A DNA stretch of 57,741 nt, from positions 1-57,741 of IMG/VR virus record IMGVR_UViG_3300036859_000226. One strand, given 5' to 3'. The notes beneath the pieces were generated by a model. That model searched no databases. It had not been told where the DNA came from and worked only from the letters and a program-made list of their open reading frames with translations. This DNA is from a virus. Position numbers and translations under genes: made by a program. Positions within the stretch are counted from its first letter, which is position 1; every line of letters begins with the position of its first letter. Below are positions 14,197-22,268 of this stretch, piece by piece.

Positions 14197-15613
14197 TCCG
14201 CCACCTCCGCGAATAGGCCGGCGTCCTTTATCAGGCGCTTGCGGGCCATTTCCGTAAAAGTTGGATTAAGTTCGACGCCGACCGCGTTTCGGCCGAGACG
14301 ATCCGCGACAACCAGGGAAGTCCCCGAGCCCGCGAAACAATCCAACACCGTTGCCGGCACCGGATCAGCAGCCGGGCAGGAGCAGGAGGACGACCAGCCG
14401 ATCTCCGTCGTCTCGACGCGATCTCGCCAATGACCGACCCCGCTTGCGCCGATCCGCTGGCCGCCATTGTTGACCGGCCAGGAACCCGTCAGAGGCTCGC
14501 CGTCGCGCGTGCGTCGTTTATCAACCACCCGCACCCATGGCGCGCCACAGGCCGGGCACACCCCCTTCTCGCTGGTGCCTGCCAGGATCGCGCGCCGCGG
14601 GATCTCGCTGGGGAAAACCGCAAAGTGAGCGTCAGGATACGGCTCGGGCCCGAGCAGCCACCAGTTTCGCATGTTCCGTTTCTGCATGACGGCGCGGAAC
14701 GCCGGTTGATCGGTATCCGCCCATTTGCCGCCGAAGCGGCCCTTCGGGACCGACGGCCGGGAGGCCCGCCATTGTTGGTCGTTGCCGCGCGGGCCGTTGG
14801 CGTCAGCGTAGGATAGCCTCGCTTCACGCTTGAAGCCGTTTCCGCTGTCGTGATCTGAGACGGATTCCTCCTGTACGGCGACAGCATCCCAGAAATACCG
14901 CTCGCTCTTCGTCAGCAGGAAAACCTTCTCGGTCGCGCTGGTCGGCCGATCCCTGACGCTTTCGGGCATCGGGGCCCTTTTGGCCCAGGTGATCTCGGAG
15001 CGGATCCACCACCCATCCGCCTGTAAGGCGAGGGCGATCCGCGCCGGCATCATCATCAGGTCTTTGGGCTTTAGATTGAAGCCGCGGATCGTCCCGGTGT
15101 GGCTCGCACGCTTCGGGTGGTTTTTGATCTGCGATGAATGCCAGGACGGCTCGTCACTTTCGGTGACCCGACGGCCCTGTGCGCCCCACGAGCCAGCGTA
15201 GCTATCGCCCAGGTTCAGGAAAAGGGTGCCATCCGATCGAAGGACGCGCCTTACTTCCCGAAAAACCTCGACGATGTGCTCGATGTAGAGCGCGGGGCCG
15301 GGCTCAAGGCCGAGCTCGCCGCGCCACGCGCCGCAGCGGCCGCAAAAAGCTCCAGGCGCAACGCCGCGTTGATGGCTCCCGGTGTTCGTCGCCTGCTTCG
15401 GGGTCGGCTCCTCTTCGGGGAAATGGCGGCTGTCGACCACCGTGGCGTCCTGCCAGGAATGGCCGCAGGCCGGATTACCGCCCAGATTTGCGGCTCTGTG
15501 TCATATGCCCGCAGACCCAGATAGGGAGGCGAGGTAACGACGCAGTGCACGCTCTCGCTCTCCATTTCCCGGAGCACCGTCAGCGCGTCGCCGCAGATGA
15601 TCCGCACGCTCAT
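14193..15613 (-). CDS. DNA methyltransferase (SPPY type), broken by one-base frameshift
   Basis: The enzyme should start MSVRIICGDALTVLREMESE at ATG 15613 and carries the catalytic TSPPYLGLRAYDTEPQIW at about residues 33-50. Then the frame is lost: the natural continuation GGNPACGHSWQDATVVDSRH lies in the frame that ends at 14193 and is reached if one G is added in the run at 15481-15483. That second part holds CGRCGAWRGELGLEP, RRVLRSDGTLFLNLGDSYAG and the AdoMet motif DCFAGSGTSL. Motif IV before motif I means beta-type N4-cytosine or N6-adenine methylase. ATGA overlaps link it to both neighbours. Either a sequencing error, a disabling mutation or recoding explains the shift. Confidence 0.8.
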
Positions 15614-15990
15614 AGGCACCCGATCCCGAGCGACCATTCGGCCGCCAGCGTGTCGATTGGGATAATCGGCATGTTGCGCACGTCGATGCCGCCGCGGTAG
15701 AGCCAGATCCCCTCTCTCGGGATGTCGGGGTCGGGCCCGAGCAGCGCGCGCGGTACGCGGGCGTCGTCTATCACGATGACGCGGATCGCCTCGATGAACT
15801 CGCGCGGCGACGCCGCGTCGTCAGCCGCCTGCCGAAACCAGTCCAGCAGCACATAGACGGCGTGCTCCGCTGCTTCGGCCAGATAGACGCCGCGCTCGAT
15901 GGCCGGCCACCGCGCCGCGCCGGCGGCACCCAACCCGTGCGCCAGGATCGACGGAATGCGGTCGATCGTCGTGGCGTGGAAGTAGGTCAT
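15610..15990 (-). CDS. ADP-ribosyltransferase/KptA-like fold protein (tentative)
   Basis: The 126-residue protein begins MTYFHATTIDRIPSILAHGL and has ERGVYLAEAAEHAVY about 30 residues later. The pattern 'YHAT....I..IL..GL ... GVYLA.....A..Y' is that of small ART/PARP- and RNA 2'-phosphotransferase-like folds, also seen in phage proteins that modify host targets. The later acidic segment VIVIDDARVPRALLGPDPD may complete it. It is coupled (ATGA) to the methyltransferase. A toxin-like or tRNA-repair role is possible; no active-site test was made. Confidence 0.45.
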   Translation of the reverse strand: MTYFHATTIDRIPSILAHGLGAAGAARWPAIERGVYLAEAAEHAVYVLLDWFRQAADDAASPREFIEAIRVIVIDDARVPRALLGPDPDIPREGIWLYRGGIDVRNMPIIPIDTLAAEWSLGIGCL

Positions 15991-16934
15991 GCGTGATCCG
16001 TCTCGCGGTGAAAGCGATAGTCGCGCACCGGGCCCGACCAGAGGCAGTCATGGCAGTTCTTGTAACCAGGCGTGGCGATCTCCCGGGACTCGTCGGGAGC
16101 GGCGGCAAGGGGGAACGAGGTTGCTTCCTCTATCGTCTCGTTCTCTTCGACGGCCGCCTCAGCAGCGGGCGCAGGCGCAGGCTCATCCTCATCTGGGGTT
16201 CCGCGCGGAACCTCGGGCGGCGCAGCGAGGTGTGCATCTACCCAATTATCCGGCGACTGGCGCCGCGCTATCGAGCCGCGGATCAACTCCTGCGCATGCT
16301 CGTGGGAGCACGTCTTGCGAACCCCGAAGTTGTTGACTGGCTCGCCGACGCGGCGCTCAAGCTTGACCCCGCAGACCTCGCAGTGCCGCGGTGGTAGGGC
16401 GGCCGCGAGTTCGTCAAGGCGCTTTTCTGTTGCAGCCTTCCGCTCTTCGCGGGTCAGAGGCCGTTCCGCAGCTGCGGGATTGTCCTCGGTCGCGGCGGGA
16501 GCGGTCGGCGGCGGTTCGGGGAGCCGCTCGATCGGTGCCAGGGCCTCGGCTGCGGTTGCCGCCACGCCGCCGACGCCGTCGTCCTCCAACTGTTTAATTC
16601 CCTCCGCCGCGACATTATCGACCCAAGCAGCCTGATCCGCCGCATAGAACCTGGCCCGTTGCTCGGAGTGAAAGGTCGCAACGTGCCGCCACCACTCGGG
16701 CGTGCTGTCGTGCCAGCAGAAGACGTGCCAGTCGTTGTCGTGCTCGACGACCTCGTAGTTCGCGCTGACCGATTGCTCCTCGTCGGGCTCCTTCGGGGGC
16801 GCAGCGAGCAGCCGGAAATACCGGCTCACCGTGTCGCGGTGCACGCCGGTCAGCCGCTCGGTCTCGCGGATGCCGCGGCCCTCGTTGAAGCATTTCTCGA
16901 CGGCGGCAAGTTTCTCGGGGGGTAAGAGGTTCAT
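15987..16934 (-). CDS. HTH and zinc-finger putative DNA-binding regulator
   Basis: The 315-residue protein starts at ATG 16934 (ATGA with the helicase stop). Residues 1-45 hold a clear helix-turn-helix, GRGIRETERLTGVHRDTVSR. A Trp-rich middle (NDWHVFCWHDSTPEWWRHVA) follows, then a long Ala/Pro/Glu linker, a treble-clef-like cluster HCEVCGVKLERRVGE with CSHEH, and a final CHDCLWSGPVRDYRFHRETD. Two zinc sites and an HTH suggest DNA or RNA binding. It contains one copy of the 16-bp palindrome (16197-16212). Function beyond that is unknown. Confidence 0.55.
   Translation of the reverse strand: MNLLPPEKLAAVEKCFNEGRGIRETERLTGVHRDTVSRYFRLLAAPPKEPDEEQSVSANYEVVEHDNDWHVFCWHDSTPEWWRHVATFHSEQRARFYAADQAAWVDNVAAEGIKQLEDDGVGGVAATAAEALAPIERLPEPPPTAPAATEDNPAAAERPLTREERKAATEKRLDELAAALPPRHCEVCGVKLERRVGEPVNNFGVRKTCSHEHAQELIRGSIARRQSPDNWVDAHLAAPPEVPRGTPDEDEPAPAPAAEAAVEENETIEEATSFPLAAAPDESREIATPGYKNCHDCLWSGPVRDYRFHRETDHA
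16197..16212. promoter_or_regulatory. 16-bp palindrome GGTTCCGCGCGGAACC, copy 1
   Basis: A perfect 16-bp palindrome inside the HTH/zinc gene. The same 16 bases recur at 20587-20602 in a different codon phase (here read EVPRGT, there GSARN), so the DNA rather than the protein is repeated. Shape and spacing resemble parS-type sites with CGCG in place of ACGT at the centre. Confidence 0.6.
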
Positions 16935-18352
16935 CGCTCCCATCTCTCCAGATTGCTGAACCGCGTCAACGCCGCGTCCCAATGGCATTTGATCGAGCCG
17001 GTGGGACCGAAGCGGTTCTTCGCCAAGATCAGATCCGCAATGCCGGCGGCGGCCTCGATCGATTCGACCCACCGCTGATGCCGGTCGTTGAACCGATCCT
17101 GGGGTTCCTCGGCGCGCCGCTCGGGCTCGGCCCGACTCAGATAGTACTCCTGCCGGTAGACGAAGATAACCCGGTCAGCATCCGATTCGATGTCGCCGCT
17201 CTCGCGCAGATCGGACAGGAGCGGGCGCTTGTTGTCGCGCGCCTCGACGGCGCGGCTCAATTGCGACAGCAGGACAATCGGAATGCCCAACTCCTTCGCG
17301 ACCCGCTTCAGCGTTCGGGTGATCTCGCCGACCTCGACCCGACGGCTCTCGACGCGGCCGGCCGATCCGATGATCTGCAGATGGTCGACGATCGCCAGCC
17401 GAACGCCCTGGCGTCGCACCAGATCGCGCATGCGCCGCCGTAGCTGCGGCACAGTTTGCCCAGGCGTCTCGTCGATGTAGATCGGCAACCGGCCGATGCG
17501 CTGCTCGGCATCGACGATGCTTTGCCAGTGCACCATGTCGAGATCGCCGCGGCGCTGGCGGTCAGAGGCCACACCCGACTCTATAGCGACAATCCGCTGC
17601 GCCTGTTGCGCGGCCGTCTCTTCGAGGCTGAAGAGTGCGACCGGCATCCCCCGCGAGGCGACGTAGTGCGCGATGCCCCCAGCCAGCGCCGATTTGCCCA
17701 TCGAGGGCCTGCCCGCGACCACCTCGAGATTGCCGGGCAGCAGACCGCCGAGAAGTCGATCAAGATCGGCGAGTCCAGTCTCGACGCCCTGAATCGCGCC
17801 CCCTGCGCGATAGACAGCCTCAGTGCGGGCGATACTCTCGCGTGCCGCCGCCGCCATTGTCGCAACGCGCGCCTCCGGGGCGCGCTCCCCGAGCTCGTAC
17901 AGGCGCTGTTCGTGCTGGTCGATGACCATCGACACCGGACGGTCGAAACTCACGCCCTGTGCCGCCGCTAGCGTCTCCTGGCATGCTTCTATCAGCGCCC
18001 GTCGCCGGGCAAGGTCGACGATCTGCTCGGCATAGTGGCGAGCGTTGATGATCGTGACCGCGTTCTCGGCGAGTTGGGCGAGGTACACGGTGCCGCCAGC
18101 CCCAACGAGCGCCTCGTCCCGCGCGAAGACATCGCTCAGGGTAACGGGGTTCGCCACGCGGCCTGCGTCAATCGCTGCGGCGACGGCGGCGTATATCCGC
18201 TGGTGGACCGGCAGAGAGAAATCTTCGGGGCGCAGGATGTCGGCAACCCTAGCGTGACTCTCGTTCCATACCAGAAGTGCCCCAAGGAGGCTTTGCTCGG
18301 CCTCGACGTTGGCCGGAAACGGCGGCGGGCCCCGGTCGTCCTCAGCGCGCAT
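16931..18352 (-). CDS. dnaB: Replicative DNA helicase, DnaB type
   Basis: The 473-residue hexameric helicase unwinds DNA at the fork. The N-terminal domain is recognisable (PFPANVEAEQSLLGALLVWN; HQRIYAAVAAAIDAG), the linker runs to about 185, and the RecA-type motor has Walker A VVAGRPSMGKSAL at 212-224, FSLEETAAQQAQRIVA, IVDHLQIIG (Walker B) and VLLSQLSRAVEARDNKRP with the DLRESGDIESDAD motif. ATG 18352 is chosen because it overlaps the end of the preceding membrane-protein gene and starts right before the conserved region. It should work with the O-like and loader-like proteins. Confidence 0.93.
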   Translation of the reverse strand: MRAEDDRGPPPFPANVEAEQSLLGALLVWNESHARVADILRPEDFSLPVHQRIYAAVAAAIDAGRVANPVTLSDVFARDEALVGAGGTVYLAQLAENAVTIINARHYAEQIVDLARRRALIEACQETLAAAQGVSFDRPVSMVIDQHEQRLYELGERAPEARVATMAAAARESIARTEAVYRAGGAIQGVETGLADLDRLLGGLLPGNLEVVAGRPSMGKSALAGGIAHYVASRGMPVALFSLEETAAQQAQRIVAIESGVASDRQRRGDLDMVHWQSIVDAEQRIGRLPIYIDETPGQTVPQLRRRMRDLVRRQGVRLAIVDHLQIIGSAGRVESRRVEVGEITRTLKRVAKELGIPIVLLSQLSRAVEARDNKRPLLSDLRESGDIESDADRVIFVYRQEYYLSRAEPERRAEEPQDRFNDRHQRWVESIEAAAGIADLILAKNRFGPTGSIKCHWDAALTRFSNLERWER

Positions 18353-18545
18353 CGCCCCAGTCCTCCGGCGTCTCGATCGTGCCGCGCACAATGTCGGCGG
18401 CGGAGCGCTTGGTCGGAATACGGTCCAACGCGGCCTCAATCGCTCGACGACGCTCCTGCGCCCTGCGGTCTCTGCGGCGCGCTGACACCATGATTACGAG
18501 GCCGAGCGCCGTGCCAAGCAGGAAGGAGGCAAGATCGAACGTCAT
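18342..18545 (-). CDS. Small single-helix membrane protein
   Basis: The 67-residue protein starts MTFDLASFLLGTALGLVIMV, one membrane segment (5-21), followed by a strongly basic Arg-rich cytoplasmic part. It ends 11 bp inside the helicase gene. It may anchor a replication component to the membrane, but that is inference. Confidence 0.6.
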   Translation of the reverse strand: MTFDLASFLLGTALGLVIMVSARRRDRRAQERRRAIEAALDRIPTKRSAADIVRGTIETPEDWGDAR

Positions 18546-18556
18546 CGTCTCGCCCC

Positions 18557-19120
18557 CTAATTGAGATACCCGAGCCGCTTGCGCTCGGCGCGCTTCGCTT
18601 GAACGAGTTCCTGGATTTGAGGGATCTGCAATTCGGGCATCAGGGTTTCGATCGCCGGCATCTGTTCGAGGAACAGACGCGCTGCATCGGACTCCAACCC
18701 GTGGGCTATGATCTCGGTCTGGGCGTTGAGGCTGAGTTGTTCGATTTGAGAAAGCGCCTCTTTCTCGATCGCTTCAACCTTCGACTTCGCCGCTCGACGC
18801 AGTTCTGTCCGTCGCTCGGCGACGGCGTTGTGTCCCCGCCCGTGCCAATACATTTCGATCCCTGGCGCGAACTCTGCGGGAATGCCGAGTTCGCTACAGC
18901 GCGCCGCGATGGCCTGCTTGGCCTCTTCAATCGCCTTGTCCGCCGCTGCCTTTACACGCGCCCAAACCTCATCCTCATCCCAATGGTGGATCTTGGCGGA
19001 TTGCGCGTCGAACTCGGCCAGAAGCGCCGCTGACCGCTCCTGCGCTTTCGCCTTCATCACCTTCTCGCGCTTTCGGACGAGTTGCAAAAGCTGGTCGCGC
19101 TCAGCCTTGGTCATGCTCAT
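18557..19120 (-). CDS. Coiled-coil hypothetical protein
   Basis: The 187-residue protein starts MSMTKAERDQLLQLVRKREK (ATG 19120, ATGA with the previous stop). It is almost entirely helical, with long heptad-like charged stretches, and ends in a basic motif AKRAERKRLGYLN. Similar proteins occur in early regions of alphaproteobacterial phages; no function is known to me. Confidence 0.65.
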   Translation of the reverse strand: MSMTKAERDQLLQLVRKREKVMKAKAQERSAALLAEFDAQSAKIHHWDEDEVWARVKAAADKAIEEAKQAIAARCSELGIPAEFAPGIEMYWHGRGHNAVAERRTELRRAAKSKVEAIEKEALSQIEQLSLNAQTEIIAHGLESDAARLFLEQMPAIETLMPELQIPQIQELVQAKRAERKRLGYLN

Positions 19121-19392
19121 TTTAGACCACCGCAATTGAAACCCTTGATGCACTTGCTGCGCGCCGAGAACAGATCGCCAGGCGCGCACGTCGCGCTTAC
19201 CGGCTCGTCACCGACTGGTCGCCACAACCCGCGCTCGATCGCCCGCACCGCAGCTTGGCATGTCGCCGGCGATGTCGCGGCCATCCGTTCGTCGCGGCCA
19301 TCCGGCCACCGGAGGGTGAGGGTCTGCGGGTCGTAGTCGGCCGAGGCGATCAGCACGACGCCGAGGGCGAAGAGCGCGGGCGGGAAGGTCAT
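19117..19392 (-). CDS. Small exported cysteine-containing protein
   Basis: The 91-residue protein begins with a signal-like segment MTFPPALFALGVVLIASADY and then has four cysteines (TCQAAV, TCAPGD, KCIKGF, NCGG) consistent with two disulfides in the periplasm. It overlaps the Dcm stop and the coiled-coil start. It resembles short phage exported proteins of unknown role. Confidence 0.6.
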   Translation of the reverse strand: MTFPPALFALGVVLIASADYDPQTLTLRWPDGRDERMAATSPATCQAAVRAIERGLWRPVGDEPVSATCAPGDLFSARSKCIKGFNCGGLK

Positions 19393-20096
19393 GGCCGGTA
19401 AACCGCCGCAACGTGCGTCGCAAGCGCCAGCGGGATTTTGGCGATCATGGCGCTGGCGGCCTTGCGGGCGGCGCCATGCGCGCTGGCGGCCGGATCACGG
19501 TTTGCCTTTGTGACGTTGCGAGCGATCGAAAACTTTGCGCCAACACTCGCCGTCTGAAACGATCGGCCGCTGCCGTCGAACCGGAAGCCCGGCACCTTCT
19601 GCGCCGCTGTCCACGGCATCAGTGCCGGCACGTCGCCCCAAAGGTGATAGCTGCCGAAGTTCCACCGCGACCGGCCAACCCACGGGATTGCTCCCCGCAC
19701 ATTCTCGACGACCATCGGAATGTGCCGCCCGGCCGCGAGCGAGGCTTGCGCCTGGATGCGGAAACAGGCATCGAACAGCCGGTTGAGGTCGGCCAGCATT
19801 TGCCCCGTCTCGTCGGCGCGGATAGCCGCAGCCTTCGCCTTCGCCCGCTTCCACGGCATCGCCATGTAGCTGTATTCCTGGCACGGCGGCGAGGCGACGA
19901 TCAGCGCGGCATCCTTGAACTGCGAGCCGTGCAGCGTCAGCACGTCCTGAATGACGAGTTGCGTCGGGTAGCGGTGCTCGCCGTACTGGTGCCGCTCGAT
20001 ATCGAAGCCGACGACATCCCATCCCTCGGCCAGAAGGCCATCGGCCCAGCCACCGAGGCCGCAGAAGAGATCGATGGCCAAGGGCCTGCGCATCAT
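19389..20096 (-). CDS. C5-cytosine DNA methyltransferase
   Basis: This 235-residue enzyme shows AIDLFCGLGGWADGL (AdoMet loop), VASPPCQEYS (motif IV with catalytic Cys) and VVENVRGA (motif VI). It is short compared with full-size Dcm enzymes (over 300), so the target-recognition region between motifs VIII and IX is small; solitary phage C5 enzymes of this size exist. It probably masks sites from host restriction. It is coupled to the LmbU-like gene (stop 20093). Confidence 0.85.
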   Translation of the reverse strand: MMRRPLAIDLFCGLGGWADGLLAEGWDVVGFDIERHQYGEHRYPTQLVIQDVLTLHGSQFKDAALIVASPPCQEYSYMAMPWKRAKAKAAAIRADETGQMLADLNRLFDACFRIQAQASLAAGRHIPMVVENVRGAIPWVGRSRWNFGSYHLWGDVPALMPWTAAQKVPGFRFDGSGRSFQTASVGAKFSIARNVTKANRDPAASAHGAARKAASAMIAKIPLALATHVAAVYRP

Positions 20097-21094
20097 GGCG
20101 ACAGCAAATCGCTGATCGTGGCTGCGATGGCAGCCTCAAGAACGCTCGCGGCCAGCCAGGGTCCGATCCCGAGCGCGAGCCCGCCGCCCCGCCGCTGCAA
20201 TTCGACCGTCCACTTCCGCCCGCCGAAGACCTTCTCCCCACCCTCCATGCAGATCACCGCGCGCCACGCGTCCGGGATCATGTCGATCGCGGCCTGGACA
20301 TCGTGCAGCGGGTTGGGCGCGAGGTCGGCTACCCCGAGCGCCGCGGCGATCTTCCCCGGCAGCGTGTGTATGTCCGGGTCGGGCAGGTTCAGCGCCAGTT
20401 TCTTGGCTACGGTCCTGATGTCCTCGATGCAGGCGCGCAGGTCGGCGACGCTTGGTGCGCGCGAAATCTCCTGCGCGACTGCCCGCCACTGATCAGCCGA
20501 GCCAGGGAGGGTGTCGTCCGCGCATCCTGTGGGCCCGTCTCCGTTGAGCCAGCCCTCGATCGCGGCTTCCGCCTCGTCCTCGGTCGGGTTCCGCGCGGAA
20601 CCCTCCTCGTCTTCCTCGCCGGGCTGATTCCACGTGGAATTTTCGGGGTCGGCTGGCGGGTCGGCTGGCGCGCCGTTTTTGGGATATGCGGCGGCGGCCA
20701 TCATCTGCTTCAGCTGCTTGACCGTCCATTTCCCGGCCTCGGCCCGGTCGAGCCATTCATCCTGCAACCGCGGATCACGGATAGCGGCGAGTTCTCGGTG
20801 CATCGAGTAACTCAAACCCGCACGACGGCGGCCTGCTTCGATCCGCGAACAGACCCACATGGGGCCGTGCTGCTGATGGATGTACTTTTCGTCGACGACT
20901 TGGCTCCAGGTATCGGGGAACGCCGCCAAGGCATAGTTGAGCGCATCCCCGACCCAAAAATTGATCGACCGGCTCATCCGGTCTGCGCTGGACCAGAGGC
21001 CTTGCCATTCATCCCATCCGGTGCCCGGCAGGATCGTCAGGCGGTGCTCGCCGAACTCCCATGCTGGCGCGCGCTCTTCACCGCCGTCAGGCAT
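20093..21094 (-). CDS. LmbU-like putative DNA-binding protein
   Basis: The 333-residue protein starts at ATG 21094, inside the end of the MT-A70 gene. The first 115 residues (LTILPGTGWDEWQGLW, INFWVGDALNYALAAFPDTW, and a helix ending YSMHRELAAI) follow the pattern of LmbU-like proteins that occur in actinobacterial regulators and phages: a helical DNA-binding-like domain. A disordered acidic region follows, then a C-terminal domain with a GG-rich end. It carries two palindromes (20586-20603 and 20627-20640). Confidence 0.45.
   Translation of the reverse strand: MPDGGEERAPAWEFGEHRLTILPGTGWDEWQGLWSSADRMSRSINFWVGDALNYALAAFPDTWSQVVDEKYIHQQHGPMWVCSRIEAGRRRAGLSYSMHRELAAIRDPRLQDEWLDRAEAGKWTVKQLKQMMAAAAYPKNGAPADPPADPENSTWNQPGEEDEEGSARNPTEDEAEAAIEGWLNGDGPTGCADDTLPGSADQWRAVAQEISRAPSVADLRACIEDIRTVAKKLALNLPDPDIHTLPGKIAAALGVADLAPNPLHDVQAAIDMIPDAWRAVICMEGGEKVFGGRKWTVELQRRGGGLALGIGPWLAASVLEAAIAATISDLLSP
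20586..20603. promoter_or_regulatory. 18-bp palindrome GGGTTCCGCGCGGAACCC, copy 2
   Basis: Perfect 18-bp palindrome whose inner 16 bases equal 16197-16212. It is 23 bp from a CACGTG-centred palindrome at 20627, so two related sites are paired here. Confidence 0.6.
20627..20640. promoter_or_regulatory. parS-like 14-bp palindrome ATTCCACGTGGAAT
   Basis: Shares the TTCCACGTGGAA core with 12521-12532. Both encode STWN on the minus strand, so coding could explain this pair, but the surrounding residues differ. Confidence 0.5.
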
Positions 21095-21779
21095 CTTGAC
21101 TCTCCGCAAACTGCACGCCGATGGGCAGGCTTGGTGCGCGCCGCGCCTTGCCGGTGAGCACCGGAGTGAACTTGTCGGCCTGATCACCCCAACTATCCCA
21201 GCCGGGCCGCATAGTGCGCGCGAAAAGTTCGAGATACGGCCCATCGCAATACCGCTCGACCCGCGCGGCTGCCTCGTCTGGTTTGCGGGAGTGCTCCCGC
21301 ACCGGGGCCATGATTATTTCGCGCACGTCTTTGGCGTTGCGGTGCGCGTTCCCGCGGCGCCCCAGAAGGCAAAATTCTGCGTTCTTTCGTGTCGTGAGTC
21401 CGAGACCGACATGCAGGTCTGACTCGGCTGTCGGCAGGAACCTCAGCTGCAAACGATCATGGCTCCGCTTCAGCTTGACCCAGGTGAACGCCACTGATGA
21501 ATAGCGGAAACCCCACGCTTCGATCACGTCGAACGCCATGCGCAGGCACGGGCCGGTGGTCCACAGGAACAGGTGCGCGTCGCTGGCTGCCAGCTGTTTG
21601 ACCGGCAGGGCCATGATGTCCTCGATGCCCATCACGTCGTAATGCTTTTCTGCGTCACGGCGGCTGGTCCAGTTGCCTACCTGGAGCGCCGTGCGGGCGC
21701 GAAAATGCCAAGGTGGGTCAACCAACAGCGCGCCGTAGTGCGCTCGCGGCAGATCGCCAAATGGCCACTCGTCGCTCAT
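21087..21779 (-). CDS. MT-A70 family N6-adenine methyltransferase
   Basis: The 230-residue enzyme has the catalytic DPPWHFRAR near residue 21, then HYDVMGIEDIMALPV, AHLFLWTTGPCLRMA, AWGFRY, TWVKLKRS, GLGLTTRKNAEFCLLG and the end YLELFARTMRPGWDSWGD, in the order of MT-A70 adenine methyltransferases. It is the third DNA methylase in this early operon and probably serves against restriction or regulates phage promoters. Confidence 0.9.
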   Translation of the reverse strand: MSDEWPFGDLPRAHYGALLVDPPWHFRARTALQVGNWTSRRDAEKHYDVMGIEDIMALPVKQLAASDAHLFLWTTGPCLRMAFDVIEAWGFRYSSVAFTWVKLKRSHDRLQLRFLPTAESDLHVGLGLTTRKNAEFCLLGRRGNAHRNAKDVREIIMAPVREHSRKPDEAAARVERYCDGPYLELFARTMRPGWDSWGDQADKFTPVLTGKARRAPSLPIGVQFAESQDA

Positions 21780-22261
21780 GCGGCGAAGAGCGGCCCGATC
21801 CCGGGCGCACTATCGGCTTGACTGGCGAGCCGCCTGACCGGGCTCACGATGATGTCAAGCCGCGGGCGCTCGCCGTAGACCTTGGCACAATCGGCATACC
21901 GCACGATCTGACTGTCCTCGACATAGACGATGGACTGCATCGCGTCCTTCGCCCCCTTAATCGAATTGTCGAGATCGGGACGCGAGGTTTTGTGGATCAG
22001 CCCGGCGAGCGCCATTTTGCGCTTCTTCCCGGACCAGGACGGCGGGACAGCGAAGACGGCGCGCACGGTCAATTCGACCGGCCCCACGATAGGCGCCCGC
22101 CCGCCCATCGCACGCTCGGCCGCCATCCTCACGACGGCGTGATAGGCCTCGACCTTCGCGTCAGTGAAGGTACGGACCCCGCCGTTGGCGAACCGCTGCC
22201 GCTGGGCTCTTTTCCAAGGTGTAATAGCGCCAGGCACGCTGATAAAGACGGGGGCGTCCAT
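21776..22261 (-). CDS. rusA: RusA-type Holliday junction resolvase
   Basis: The 161-residue protein from ATG 22261 begins MDAPVFISVPGAITPWKRAQ and has IHKTSRPDLDNSIKGAKDAM, the RusA signature with acidic catalytic residues (RPDxDN), then VEDSQIVRYADCAKVYG. RusA resolves four-way junctions formed during phage recombination, fitting with the RecT-like protein in the opposite unit. Confidence 0.88.
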   Translation of the reverse strand: MDAPVFISVPGAITPWKRAQRQRFANGGVRTFTDAKVEAYHAVVRMAAERAMGGRAPIVGPVELTVRAVFAVPPSWSGKKRKMALAGLIHKTSRPDLDNSIKGAKDAMQSIVYVEDSQIVRYADCAKVYGERPRLDIIVSPVRRLASQADSAPGIGPLFAA

Positions 22262-22268
22262 TGCCGGG

